NCBI RefSeq assembly: GCF_023509035.1
Contig: NZ_CP075583.1
Location: forward strand, 1,302,001-1,366,000
DNA length: 64,000 nt
Direction: 5' to 3'
DNA from: Janthinobacterium lividum
Lineage (GTDB): Bacteria > Pseudomonadota > Gammaproteobacteria > Burkholderiales > Burkholderiaceae_D
The notes under the pieces were generated by a model. It was not told the origin of the DNA, searched no databases, and worked only from the letters and a program-made list of their open reading frames with translations. This document shows, one piece after another, positions 26,645 to 39,600 of the stretch. Within the stretch, counting starts at the first letter, position 1, and each line of letters starts with the position of its first letter. Both the position numbers and the translations under genes were made by a program.

Positions 26645-29600
26645 AGCCGATTTTTCTCATGAAGCTGTTATTTGCCAGCCTGCTGGCGCTGCTCATGCTG
26701 GGCAGTGCCTCCGCGCAGCAACGCGAGCCCAGCAAAGAGTCTAGCAACTACAGCACCTTCAAGGGCGAGCCCTTTTTCCTGCTGTCGGACGCCAGCTACG
26801 GCAGCACCGACGAGTCGCGCGTGCGGCTCGAGGTGCCCGGCCGCGACATGGGACGCATGAACCTGGAAGCGTATTCGGGTGCCGACATTGTCGTCTACCG
26901 CGTGCCCGAACCGATGGAATTCCTGAAAAAACAGCGCAATCTGCACCGCATCCAGGTCGAGGGCAATTACCAGGGCGAAGGCCTGGCCAATACCCTGAGC
27001 TTTCTGTGGGATAGCTGGTGGAAGCAGTCGCGCCTGGCCTGGCGCAAGCTGTTTTCCGGCGAGGCGCGCCGCGCAGTAACGAAGGAACAGCCGCAGCTGG
27101 CCACGAATGATGCGATCCGCCGGCCGACCGTGTTCGCCAACCATCCGCAGTACAAACCGATCAAGGGCATGGAGCTGGTCGACAGCTTCCGCTATCCGAT
27201 CTGGCAAGCCAAGGCTATCGCACCGCCGAAGGGCGTCAAGCTCGATGGATCGAGCAGCGATTTCATCGTCGCCGGCGCCGGCAATGTGATGATCCCGCTG
27301 GGCAAGCGCAAGCCGGGCTTGTACCTGGTCGAAGCGATCATCGGCGAGCACCGCGCCACCACCCTGGTGTTCGTGTCGGACACGGTGGCCGTCACCAAGG
27401 TATCGTCCGGCCAGATGCTGGTCTGGACGGCGCGGCGCGACAACAGCGCCGCCGTGGCTGGCGCCAGCGTGGCGTGGACCGACGGCACCGGCGTGCTGCA
27501 GTCGGCGGTCACCGGTGCAGACGGCGTCGCGTCGCTCGAGCGCGGCAGCCCGGAACACACGTATGTGCTGGGCCAGGACCGCGCCGGCGGCGCGTTCGTG
27601 TCCGAGAATTTTTACTATGACAGCGAGATCTATAACACCAAGATTTATGCGGTGACCGACCGCCCCCTGTACCGGCCCGGCGACGAGGTCAACGTCAAGT
27701 TCCTGGGCCGCGAATTTACCTCCGCGCGCGCATCGCAGGCGGCGGCTGGTGCGCCGCTGAGCTTGACCGTGCTCAATCCGAACGGCACGCCGCTGCTGAC
27801 GCAAACGCTGCAGCTGTCCGGTGAAACGGGCGCCGACACGCGCTTCCGCCTGCCCACGGAAGCTACCGCCGGTGGCTATGAGCTGCGCTTCAATTACAAG
27901 GATGGCGTGTACGGCGCGGCCTTCCGCGTGGCCGAATACATCAAGCCGCACTTTGAAATCAACGTCCAGCCATCGAAGCCGGAATTCAAGACGGGCGAGG
28001 CGGTCAAAGGCAGCATCGCGCTGCGTTACCCGGATGGCAAACCGGTGAAAAACGCGAAGATGACCCTGTCGCTGCGCAGCCAGCAAAACACCATGGTCGA
28101 GGGTGAGCTGCGTTACAGCGGCCTGTTCCCGGTGGCCTTGAAGACCGAGGAAGTGACGAGCGACGGCAGCGGCAATGTGGACTTCACCTTGCCGCCGGCC
28201 GCCGATCCCTCGCGCTACATCTTGACCGTGCTGGCGACCGATGGCGCGGCCTACCGCGTCAAGGCAACGCGCGAGCTGATGATAGAACGCTCGAGCAGCA
28301 GCTACCAGTTGAAGGCCACGCGCCAGTTTTCCGATCCGGGCCAGGCCGTGCATTTCGACTTGCTGGCTGATGGCCAGGGCGCGGCGAAGCCCGTGCGCTG
28401 GGAGATGGTGCAGCTGGAAAAACAGAGCAGGACCGAGGGCGCGTTCGATCCAAACGCCAAGGGCTGGGACGTGACATTCCCGGCCTCCGGCTCGTATCAG
28501 CTGGCGCTGCGCGACGAACGCGGCAACCTGCTGGCCGCCGCCAGCCACTGGGTCGCCGGCGATGGCGTGCAGACGACGCCGGGCAGCATCGAGATCGTGC
28601 TCGATCGCGCCCGCTATCGTCCGGGTGACAGCGCCGAGGCCTTGATCACCTTTTCCGACAAGGTCGACCAGGCGCTGTTGACGCTCGAGCGCGACAAGGT
28701 GGAACACTATGGCTTGATGGCCGGCGCCGCTGATTGGTACCAGGCGAAGCGCGTGGCGCCGCGGCAGTGGCGCGTGCGCATTCCCGTCAAGGAGGAGCAC
28801 GGCCCGAACATGACGTTCTCGGTGGCCTACACGCGCAATGGCGACTTCGTGTTCGAGAACGCCGGCCTGCAAGTGATCGAGCCACGCATCGCGCTGCAGT
28901 TCAAGAGCGACAAGGAGGTCTACCAGCCCGGCGAGAAGGTGACCCTGGACGTCAAGGCGACCCTCGATGGCAAGCCCCTGAGCACCCTGGTGGCGCTGGG
29001 CGTGGTCGATGAAATGATCTATGTGCTGCAGCCGGAAATCGCGCCGGACATCGGCGACTTCTTCTACCATCCGCGCCGCAACAACGTGCGCACCACGGCC
29101 AGCCTGTCCTTCATCAGCTACGACATGGCGCAGGGGCGCACTGCCGGTGCGCCCGCGCGCCACAACTACAACGAGCGCGGCGTCAAGGTGCTTGAACGTC
29201 CGCGCCGCGACAATATCGATACCGCCTACTGGGCGCCATCGCTGAAGACCGACGCGAATGGCAACGCGCGCGTGAGTTTCACCATGCCCGACGCGCTGAC
29301 CCGCTGGAGGATCACTGGCCGCGCGATGGATAGCCAAGGTCGCGTGGGTCAGCGCACCGCCTATCTGCGGTCGGACAAGAACTTCTATGCCAAGTGGACC
29401 GCGCCGGACTGGATGCGCGCCGGCGACGCGCCGCGCGCCTCGGTGGCCGTGTTCAACCAGACGGGCAAGGAGCAGGCGCTCGACGTTGTCCTCTCCGGCG
29501 GGGCGCAGCCGAAGACGGAAAAACTGTCCGCCAAGCCGGGCGTGAACTATGTCGAATTCCCGCTTGCGCCAGGGGCCGGACCGCTGCGCCTGGAAGTAAA

Positions 29601-31209
29601 ACAGAACGGAAAACTGGTCGACGCGCTCGACACGGCCATGCAAACCTTGCCCGCCGCCTGGAGCAGTCCGCGCTCGCTGGTGCTGCCGCTCGATGGCGCC
29701 GCTAGTGAACTCGCGCTCAAGCTGCCGGCGGACGCGCGCAATATCCGCGTCTCGTTCGCGCAGGGCGCGGCCAGCCAGTTCGCGCGCATCGCCGACGACC
29801 TGATCGACTATCCGTATGGCTGCGTGGAGCAGACGGCGAGCCGCCTGATTCCGCTCGCGCTGGCCACGCAAAGCCTGGGGCCGGACGCCGGCGCGGCAAG
29901 CGAACGCCTGCAGACGCTGCTCACGGCGCAGCGCCTGCGCCTGGTCTCCATGGCCGGTCCGAACGCCGTCTTCGGCTGGTGGGGCAACGCCACGGCCGGC
30001 AATGCCTTGATGACGGCTTACGCCTATTACGCGGACTGGTACGCGGCGCGCGCGCTGCGCATCGAACTGCCGCCCGAGCACTGGAACAAGCTGCTGGCCG
30101 TCTACAGCGAACATGGCTTGAAGGACGCGATGGGCGACCGCGCGCTGGTGTTGTGGATGGCGCGCGAGATGGGCCTGCCCACGCAGACACTGGCTGCCGG
30201 CCTGGTGGACGACAGCGCGATCGCCGTCCTGGGCGGCAAGCCGCGCCTGGCGGACGACAGCGGCAGCCTGCTGCTGGGCGGAGCCTCTGACCGTGAAGCG
30301 CAAGCGATGAGCCTTGGCCTGGTGGCGCTGGTCGCCAGCCAGAATGGCATCGCCTTGCCGCATTCGCTGCAGCTGCAAGTGGCCAGCGCCTGGCAAGTCT
30401 TGCGTGAGTCCAAGGCGCCGGTGGCGCAGGCCTTGCTGATACTGGCTGGCGAAGTGCCGCCATCGCAGGCCGATGCGGTACTGGCCAGCGTGCGCGCCGA
30501 GATGCCGACCCTGGACCGCGCGATGACCTTGCTGTGGGTGCAAAAGAAGCTGGGCGGCGCATCGTTCGGCAAGGGGCCGGCCGTGGCGCTGGACGGCGCC
30601 TGGCAAAAACGCGACAGCCGCAGCGGCCAGCCGCTCTGGCGCTGGACGGACGCCAGGAGTATTCCCGATAAATTGCATCTCGCCGCATCGGCTCCGGCAC
30701 CGGCCGGCACGGTGGCCGTGGTGCAGTACGACAGCCATGCCGCCGAGACACAGAGCTTGCCGGTCACCGTCGAACGTCGCATCCTGCGCATGAAGGCGGG
30801 CAAGGGCGGCTACACGACGGAACTGGTCAAGCCGGGCGAAACGCTCAGCACGGACGCGCTGTATCTCGATGAAATCACCTTGAAAGCAGCGCCGGGCGCG
30901 AAGCACCGTTTTGGTCTGCTGGAAGTGGCGCTGCCGCCGGGCGCCATGGTCGAATCGACCACCTGGGGCATGGTCATGGCGGGCGACAAGCCGGCCGCGC
31001 TGGAACGTGCGCGCCACACGGAGCGCCGCGACGGCTATGCCGTGCCGATCGAGCCTTTGGCCGGCGACGTGACGGTGCGCCATTTGCTGCGCTTCGCGCA
31101 AAAGGGCAGTTACGTGCTGCCGCCGGCGCGCTTTTACCGCATGTACCAGCCGGAGCAGAAAGCGTTCGAGGGCGGCGGCAAGAGCACGCGCGCGCTGAAG
31201 GTCGAGTGA
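26641..31209 (+). CDS. yfaS: YfaS-like bacterial alpha-2-macroglobulin
   Basis: A 1522-residue exported protease-trapping protein (E. coli YfaS is of about the same length). It has a Sec signal MKPIFLMKLLFASLLALLMLGSASA with no lipobox Cys, then a string of macroglobulin beta domains (for example VTDRPLYRPGDEVNVKFLGRE and LDRARYRPGDSAEALITFS). The reactive thioester motif YGCVEQTASRL is intact, with Cys1061 and Gln1064, followed by the helical thioester domain. The last about 150 residues form a receptor-binding-like beta domain. The start overlaps the previous stop as ATGA (26641-26644); the long upstream open frame is an artefact of high GC. Confidence 0.93.
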   Translation: MKPIFLMKLLFASLLALLMLGSASAQQREPSKESSNYSTFKGEPFFLLSDASYGSTDESRVRLEVPGRDMGRMNLEAYSGADIVVYRVPEPMEFLKKQRNLHRIQVEGNYQGEGLANTLSFLWDSWWKQSRLAWRKLFSGEARRAVTKEQPQLATNDAIRRPTVFANHPQYKPIKGMELVDSFRYPIWQAKAIAPPKGVKLDGSSSDFIVAGAGNVMIPLGKRKPGLYLVEAIIGEHRATTLVFVSDTVAVTKVSSGQMLVWTARRDNSAAVAGASVAWTDGTGVLQSAVTGADGVASLERGSPEHTYVLGQDRAGGAFVSENFYYDSEIYNTKIYAVTDRPLYRPGDEVNVKFLGREFTSARASQAAAGAPLSLTVLNPNGTPLLTQTLQLSGETGADTRFRLPTEATAGGYELRFNYKDGVYGAAFRVAEYIKPHFEINVQPSKPEFKTGEAVKGSIALRYPDGKPVKNAKMTLSLRSQQNTMVEGELRYSGLFPVALKTEEVTSDGSGNVDFTLPPAADPSRYILTVLATDGAAYRVKATRELMIERSSSSYQLKATRQFSDPGQAVHFDLLADGQGAAKPVRWEMVQLEKQSRTEGAFDPNAKGWDVTFPASGSYQLALRDERGNLLAAASHWVAGDGVQTTPGSIEIVLDRARYRPGDSAEALITFSDKVDQALLTLERDKVEHYGLMAGAADWYQAKRVAPRQWRVRIPVKEEHGPNMTFSVAYTRNGDFVFENAGLQVIEPRIALQFKSDKEVYQPGEKVTLDVKATLDGKPLSTLVALGVVDEMIYVLQPEIAPDIGDFFYHPRRNNVRTTASLSFISYDMAQGRTAGAPARHNYNERGVKVLERPRRDNIDTAYWAPSLKTDANGNARVSFTMPDALTRWRITGRAMDSQGRVGQRTAYLRSDKNFYAKWTAPDWMRAGDAPRASVAVFNQTGKEQALDVVLSGGAQPKTEKLSAKPGVNYVEFPLAPGAGPLRLEVKQNGKLVDALDTAMQTLPAAWSSPRSLVLPLDGAASELALKLPADARNIRVSFAQGAASQFARIADDLIDYPYGCVEQTASRLIPLALATQSLGPDAGAASERLQTLLTAQRLRLVSMAGPNAVFGWWGNATAGNALMTAYAYYADWYAARALRIELPPEHWNKLLAVYSEHGLKDAMGDRALVLWMAREMGLPTQTLAAGLVDDSAIAVLGGKPRLADDSGSLLLGGASDREAQAMSLGLVALVASQNGIALPHSLQLQVASAWQVLRESKAPVAQALLILAGEVPPSQADAVLASVRAEMPTLDRAMTLLWVQKKLGGASFGKGPAVALDGAWQKRDSRSGQPLWRWTDARSIPDKLHLAASAPAPAGTVAVVQYDSHAAETQSLPVTVERRILRMKAGKGGYTTELVKPGETLSTDALYLDEITLKAAPGAKHRFGLLEVALPPGAMVESTTWGMVMAGDKPAALERARHTERRDGYAVPIEPLAGDVTVRHLLRFAQKGSYVLPPARFYRMYQPEQKAFEGGGKSTRALKVE

Positions 31210-32891
31210 TGCGCGTGGTGCGTCCTGTATTGATGGCGACCCTGTTGCTGGCCGCGCCCGCTTGGTCTGCATCGCTGGATGTGGCCTGGCGGCGCGATGG
31301 CAAGACGGAAGTGCGGCAGTTGCGCCAGGGTGGCACGCCGCCGCCGCCGTTTGACGGCGCGCGGCAAGTGCCGCTGGCCAGCCTGTGGAAGCTGTTCGTG
31401 TATGTCTACGCGACGGGTAACAAGGTGGCGATGCCGGATTACCGCTGCGGCGGCCGCGATCCGGAAGAAGTGTATTGCTGCGATGCGGGTCAGAGCATCG
31501 GCCACGATGCGGCGCTGGCGCAGTCCTGCGGCCCATTTTTCTCGCCCAAGCGCCTGATGATCGCGCCGGCTTCATGGCGCCAGTACTGGACCGGCCGCTT
31601 GGGTAGCGCGCCGGCAGGTGACTTTGCCTGGCTGGCGGATCCCGCCCAGCTGGCGCCGGCGCGCATGGTGCGCCTGGATAGCCTGCTGCGCGCGCTGGAC
31701 AGCATCCCGGCCGCTAGCCGCGTGGACGCCGAAGCGGCACTGCTGCGCGTGGTGCTGGACGGACGCGGCGCCGGGACGGCGCGCTGGTTCGGCAGCCAGT
31801 TGCGCGTAAAGACGTATTCCTGGCACGAGCAGCGCCGGGCAGACGAGCGTATCGGCGGCGCAGCCGGCTGGCTGGCCGATGGCACACCGATCTGGTTTGG
31901 CGGCGCGGGCGGCAGCAGCAATGTCTTTGCACAGTGGGCCCCCAGGCTGGCCGCCAGTTTGCCGAAAGTGGGCGCGGCCGACGATGGCGGCTGCGTGGTG
32001 GTCGATTACTTCAAGCGTTATCCGATTCGCGCCGTGCGCGGCGAGCGTGGCGTGGTCGTACCCGGGCCGCTGAATGGCCGCTACCATGTGCAGTTCGAGA
32101 ATGGCCAGAATCTCGCCTTGCGCAGCACCGGCGAGCTGATGCTGGTACAAGAGAAAGGCGGCCGCCCGCAATTGCGCGGCCGCTTCGGCGTCAATGAATA
32201 TGTGGCGCGGGTGCTTGACCGTGAAGCGAATGCTGGCGAGCCGGAAGCGGCCAAGGCGCTGGCGATTGCTGCGCGCACCTATTTACAGCAGAACGCGGTG
32301 AGCGTGGCGGGCTGCCAGCAGATCGCTGACAGCAGCGCGACCCAGCGCGTCAGTCCCAGCCCCGCCACGCCGGCAGCGCTGGCGATTGCGCGCTGGACCG
32401 ATCAGCTGATCGTCGATGGCGTCACCGTGCGCTATCACAGCAATCAGGCGTCCGAGGGGACCATGGCGTGGAGCGAGGCGGTGCGGCAGGCCAAACAGGG
32501 CAAGTACTATGATGAATTGCTGGCGGCGGCCTATCCCGGCGGCGCGCTGAGCACCGTTGGCAACACCGGCGCGCGTTGTCGTCGCCTGGCGCAGAACGAG
32601 GATTGGCTGGCGCGGTCCGTGCCGCGTTGGCAGCGCGTGCTGCTGCGCGAGGCCGGCTACGAGGCACCGCCACAAGCGCCGCTGGTCTGTGCCCTGGCCA
32701 GCGGCGCGCCGTATTCGGAACAGTCGCGCAACCGCATCTTCATGCGCCCGCTGGCCACGCGCGAAGACCGCATCACCTTGGCCCATGAATATTTACACCT
32801 TGGCCTGCGCCGCCATCCGCGCGGCCAGGACGAAGAATATGTCGAGCGGCTGGCCCGCCGGCTCGTCGACCTTAACCTGGAGGCCCTGTGA
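31209..32891 (+). CDS. yfaQ: YfaQ-like DUF2300 protein with SxxK, SpoIID-like and HExxH signatures
   Basis: The 560-residue exported protein (signal MRVVRPVLMATLLLAAPAWS) shows three parts. Residues about 50-245 resemble a penicillin-binding/beta-lactamase fold: ASLWKLF (Ser58-x-x-Lys61) and VKTYSW (KTG-box position, 200-205), then GWLADGTPIWFGG. Residues about 325-420 match SpoIID-type lytic transglycosylases: NEYVARVLDREA (Glu339 at the catalytic position), AKALAIAARTYL and VRYHSN. The end carries a zincin-like HEYLHLGLRRHPRGQDEEY (His526, Glu527, His530). These are my pattern readings; the Pfam label is DUF2300. The ATG overlaps the yfaS stop (TGATG). Confidence 0.85.
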   Translation: MRVVRPVLMATLLLAAPAWSASLDVAWRRDGKTEVRQLRQGGTPPPPFDGARQVPLASLWKLFVYVYATGNKVAMPDYRCGGRDPEEVYCCDAGQSIGHDAALAQSCGPFFSPKRLMIAPASWRQYWTGRLGSAPAGDFAWLADPAQLAPARMVRLDSLLRALDSIPAASRVDAEAALLRVVLDGRGAGTARWFGSQLRVKTYSWHEQRRADERIGGAAGWLADGTPIWFGGAGGSSNVFAQWAPRLAASLPKVGAADDGGCVVVDYFKRYPIRAVRGERGVVVPGPLNGRYHVQFENGQNLALRSTGELMLVQEKGGRPQLRGRFGVNEYVARVLDREANAGEPEAAKALAIAARTYLQQNAVSVAGCQQIADSSATQRVSPSPATPAALAIARWTDQLIVDGVTVRYHSNQASEGTMAWSEAVRQAKQGKYYDELLAAAYPGGALSTVGNTGARCRRLAQNEDWLARSVPRWQRVLLREAGYEAPPQAPLVCALASGAPYSEQSRNRIFMRPLATREDRITLAHEYLHLGLRRHPRGQDEEYVERLARRLVDLNLEAL

Positions 32892-33649
32892 GTTTTTATA
32901 TCCGTTGCTCGATTCCCCTGATGCTATTGCCACTCTGGGCGCAGGCCCAGGTCACCATCGATGCACCGAAGGGCGGCTGGCGCAATTCGGCCGGCGCGCG
33001 CGAGGACTATACGCAAGCGGTCAATTACCCCGCCGCGTCGGTCAACCTGCAGCCTGGCCAGGCCGAAACGGCGCAGATACGGGGACGTATCGCGGGCGCC
33101 GTCAAGGGCAAGCCCGCCACGCTGGTGGTCAATGGCGTGGCGATGCCGATGGAGGTGGGCGAGGACGGCAGCTACGGCCGTCCTTATGGATTCGGCAGCG
33201 GCTCGAACAGCGTGGAAGTGCGTTCTCCGGATGGCAGGAGCCGCGCGCGCACCCAGTTTGTCGACAGCTACCAGGGCAAGACGCAGGCGCGCTTGCGTAT
33301 CGTGCTGTCGTGGGACAGCGCCGGCACCGATCTTGATCTGCATGTGGTCACGCCGGACGGTGGCCACGCCTGGTACGGCAATCGCGTATTGAAAGATGGC
33401 GGCGCACTGGATGTGGACGTGACCACCGGCTATGGCCCGGAAATCTTTTCCAGCGCGGCGCCGCTGAAGGGCAACTATCACGCCTATGTCAATTACTACG
33501 GCAGCGGCGAGAACACCGCCATGCTGACCGTCGCCCGCATATCGATCATCACCAACGAAGGCACGCCACGTGAAAAGTTGCAGAGCTTCCAGGTGCCGAT
33601 GCGGGCCGCCGGCGAGCTGACCTTGGTGAAATCGTTCGTCTTGCCATAG
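32888..33649 (+). CDS. yfaP: YfaP-like DUF2135 protein
   Basis: Last gene of the operon. The 253-residue exported protein starts at a GTG that overlaps the yfaQ stop (GTGA, 32888-32891) and has a signal peptide ending near LPLWAQA. An N-terminal beta-sandwich (VSVNLQPGQAE region) precedes the DUF2135 domain: LSWDSAGTDLDLHVVTPDG, then VDVTTGYGPEIF and GNYHAYVNYYG. The repeated Asp in the DLDL strand could bind a metal. Function unknown. The stop lies only 17 bases before the first rRNA promoter. Confidence 0.87.
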   Translation: MSFYIRCSIPLMLLPLWAQAQVTIDAPKGGWRNSAGAREDYTQAVNYPAASVNLQPGQAETAQIRGRIAGAVKGKPATLVVNGVAMPMEVGEDGSYGRPYGFGSGSNSVEVRSPDGRSRARTQFVDSYQGKTQARLRIVLSWDSAGTDLDLHVVTPDGGHAWYGNRVLKDGGALDVDVTTGYGPEIFSSAAPLKGNYHAYVNYYGSGENTAMLTVARISIITNEGTPREKLQSFQVPMRAAGELTLVKSFVLP

Positions 33650-33665
33650 TGGCCGCAAATGGCGC

Positions 33666-33694
33666 TTGCGGAGCCGCCGCACCTTGGCTATAAT
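33666..33694 (+). promoter_or_regulatory. rRNA operon 1, promoter P1
   Basis: TTGCGG (33666-33671), a 17-base spacer and a perfect TATAAT (33689-33694), immediately after the yfaP-like gene. The second operon has TTGCCG-N17-TATAGT at the matching position, which supports function. Confidence 0.7.
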
Positions 33695-33752
33695 TCGCCC
33701 CCTCACTGAACGACGCATGCAAATGCCGAGTAAAGCAGGGTGAAAAAGAAGG

Positions 33753-33781
33753 TTGACGAAATGCTGCAAACGCTTCATACT
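33753..33781 (+). promoter_or_regulatory. rRNA operon 1, promoter P2
   Basis: TTGACG (33753-33758), 17-base spacer, CATACT (33776-33781). The same elements and spacing occur before operon 2 although the spacer sequence differs, so the hexamers are under constraint. Confidence 0.65.
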
Positions 33782-33845
33782 CTTCCTTCTTCGCAGCTGA
33801 CAAACACAACGCTTTGTCGATAGCGCGAAAGCAGTACCGAATACA

Positions 33846-33859
33846 GTTCTTTAACAATT
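33846..33859 (+). promoter_or_regulatory. boxA-like antitermination site and 16S processing stalk, operon 1
   Basis: GTTCTTTAACAATT resembles boxA, the NusB/S10 loading site of rRNA leaders. A near copy recurs in the 16S-23S spacer (about 35943). Directly after it, 33860-33887 pairs almost perfectly with 35643-35670 behind the 16S gene, forming the usual RNase III processing stem. Confidence 0.7.
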
Positions 33860-34078
33860 AACAGTCGATAAGTGTGGGCATTTGATGTAAGTGCAGCGTC
33901 AATCTTCGGATTGACGTCTAACTTAAAATATCAAATGTTCACAAGAAATAATGAAATAGGATACTTCTTCGGAAGTAGCCTGTCAGTTTTTTGAGTGAGC
34001 AAACACCTCGCAATGCGAGGGGTTTGAACTAGTTAAATAGTTCGACCATGCCGGTAAAACGGCAAAGTAACAGAGATT

Positions 34079-35611
<1,533 letters not shown>

Positions 35612-35689
35612 GAGTTTGCACGAACCGGGTAACTGGTTCACGCATCAAATGTTCACACTTATCGGCTGTTAATATAAAGAACAGCATTT

Positions 35690-35766
35690 GGGGCTGTAGC
35701 TCAGCTGGTTAGAGCACCGTGTTGATAACGCGGGGGTCGTTGGTTCGAGTCCAACCAGCCCTACCA
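35690..35766 (+). tRNA. ileT: tRNA-Ile (GAT), operon 1
   Basis: A 77-base cloverleaf with acceptor GGGGCTG/CAGCCCT, anticodon loop TTGATAA (GAT), TTCGAGT arm and encoded CCA. Lies in the 16S-23S spacer as in most proteobacterial operons. Confidence 0.96.
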
Positions 35767-35792
35767 GTTTCTGTAGTCTGGAAATACCCATA

Positions 35793-35868
35793 GGGGGATT
35801 AGCTCAGCTGGGAGAGCACCTGCTTTGCAAGCAGGGGGTCGTCGGTTCGATCCCGTCATCCTCCACCA
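35793..35868 (+). tRNA. alaT: tRNA-Ala (TGC), operon 1
   Basis: A 76-base cloverleaf with acceptor GGGGGAT/ATCCTCC, anticodon loop CTTTGCAAG (TGC), TTCGATC arm and encoded CCA, 26 bases after tRNA-Ile. The rest of the spacer up to 36109 holds a second boxA and half of the 23S processing stem. Confidence 0.96.
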
Positions 35869-36109
35869 AAAGTTCAAACGTAAATCAGTGCTGATAATGC
35901 GCCGGGATTTAGGTTTGGTCTTTTCGAGATCAAGTGCTGTATGTTCTTTAACAATCTGGAAGAAGTAAAGATTATTTATTGATTGGTTTGCCGTAAAAAG
36001 CAAATCGATGGGTAATGATTGTATGTATCAACAAACAAGCAACAACGTTGTACTTTCTTATCCCTGTAGCGCTCTTTGATTACCTAGTGATCAGAGGCTA
36101 ACGTTATAG

Positions 36110-38985
<2,876 letters not shown>

Positions 38986-39135
38986 ATAACCTTAGCAGGT
39001 GCAGAGGATGAGAAAGTACATGTTGCGTGTTGTTGATCGCAATCATTACCCAAGTAATACCTCAATACATAATCGATACTTCTTCCAGATTCATGGCATT
39101 GTCGTCCTACAGGAGACAAACGCCAGTACAAGTTA

Positions 39136-39251
39136 TGCCTGATGACCATAGCAAGTTGGTCCCACCCCTTCCCATCCCGAACAGGACCGTGAAACAACTT
39201 TGCGCCGATGATAGTGCTGCAACCAGTGTGAAAGTAGGTTATCGTCAGGCT
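39136..39251 (+). rRNA. rrf: 5S ribosomal RNA, copy 1
   Basis: About 116 bases from TGCCTGATGACC to GTCAGGCT, with closed helix I and the conserved internal segments GTCCCACCCC, CCCGAACAGG and GCGCCGATGATAGTG. It follows 23S by 150 bases and is identical in layout to copy 2. Confidence 0.94.
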
Positions 39252-39268
39252 TGTTATTCGCAGTAGAG

Positions 39269-39301
39269 AAAAACCCGATCAGAAATGGTCGGGTTTTTTT
39301 T
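39269..39301 (+). terminator. rho-independent terminator of rRNA operon 1
   Basis: AAAAACCCGA (39269-39278), loop, TCGGGTTTTT and further T residues (39289-39301), 17 bases after 5S. Confidence 0.9.
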
Positions 39302-39600
39302 CGTCTGATGCTTTTGCTTGATGCCGCTGGTGGTGTCGGATTACGCTTCGCTAATCCGACCTACCCGAGGTAATTGATGCGCGATTTTGCCGTACATACG
39401 GCGTAGTTGGCCGAAGTTGTCGGCCGCGAGCGCTTGTTGCGGGGATGTCAGAACGCCTTGTGGACATGTAATTGACAGTGGCTCGGTGATTCTGGAAGCC
39501 CATCTTGGCCGCCCGTGTTGTGAGCGACGGGCACCGTCATGTTCTCTTCATATTGACACTGTACGATGACTTCCATTCTCATCAAGTAATGTGTGCACCC
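39302..39600. other. noncoding stretch after rRNA operon 1
   Basis: About 300 bases without a convincing gene. It contains one palindromic repeat-like element (39335-39360) and otherwise nothing I can name. An open frame from 39505 runs into the next gene but has no family support before 39601. Confidence 0.6.
39335..39360. repeat. GTCGGATTA palindrome (dispersed repeat type)
   Basis: GTCGGATTA (39335-39343) and TAATCCGAC (39352-39360) form a perfect 9-bp inverted repeat around CGCTTCGC. Similar GTCGGATTA...TAATCCGAC units are familiar to me as dispersed intergenic repeats in many Gram-negative genomes. Confidence 0.6.

Noticed and set aside
26668..31575. A 1635-codon open frame on the minus strand opposite the macroglobulin gene
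   Set aside because: It mirrors the coding strand's GC-rich codon pattern, is Arg/His/Gln-rich, has no family signature, and the plus strand has a complete, motif-rich gene.
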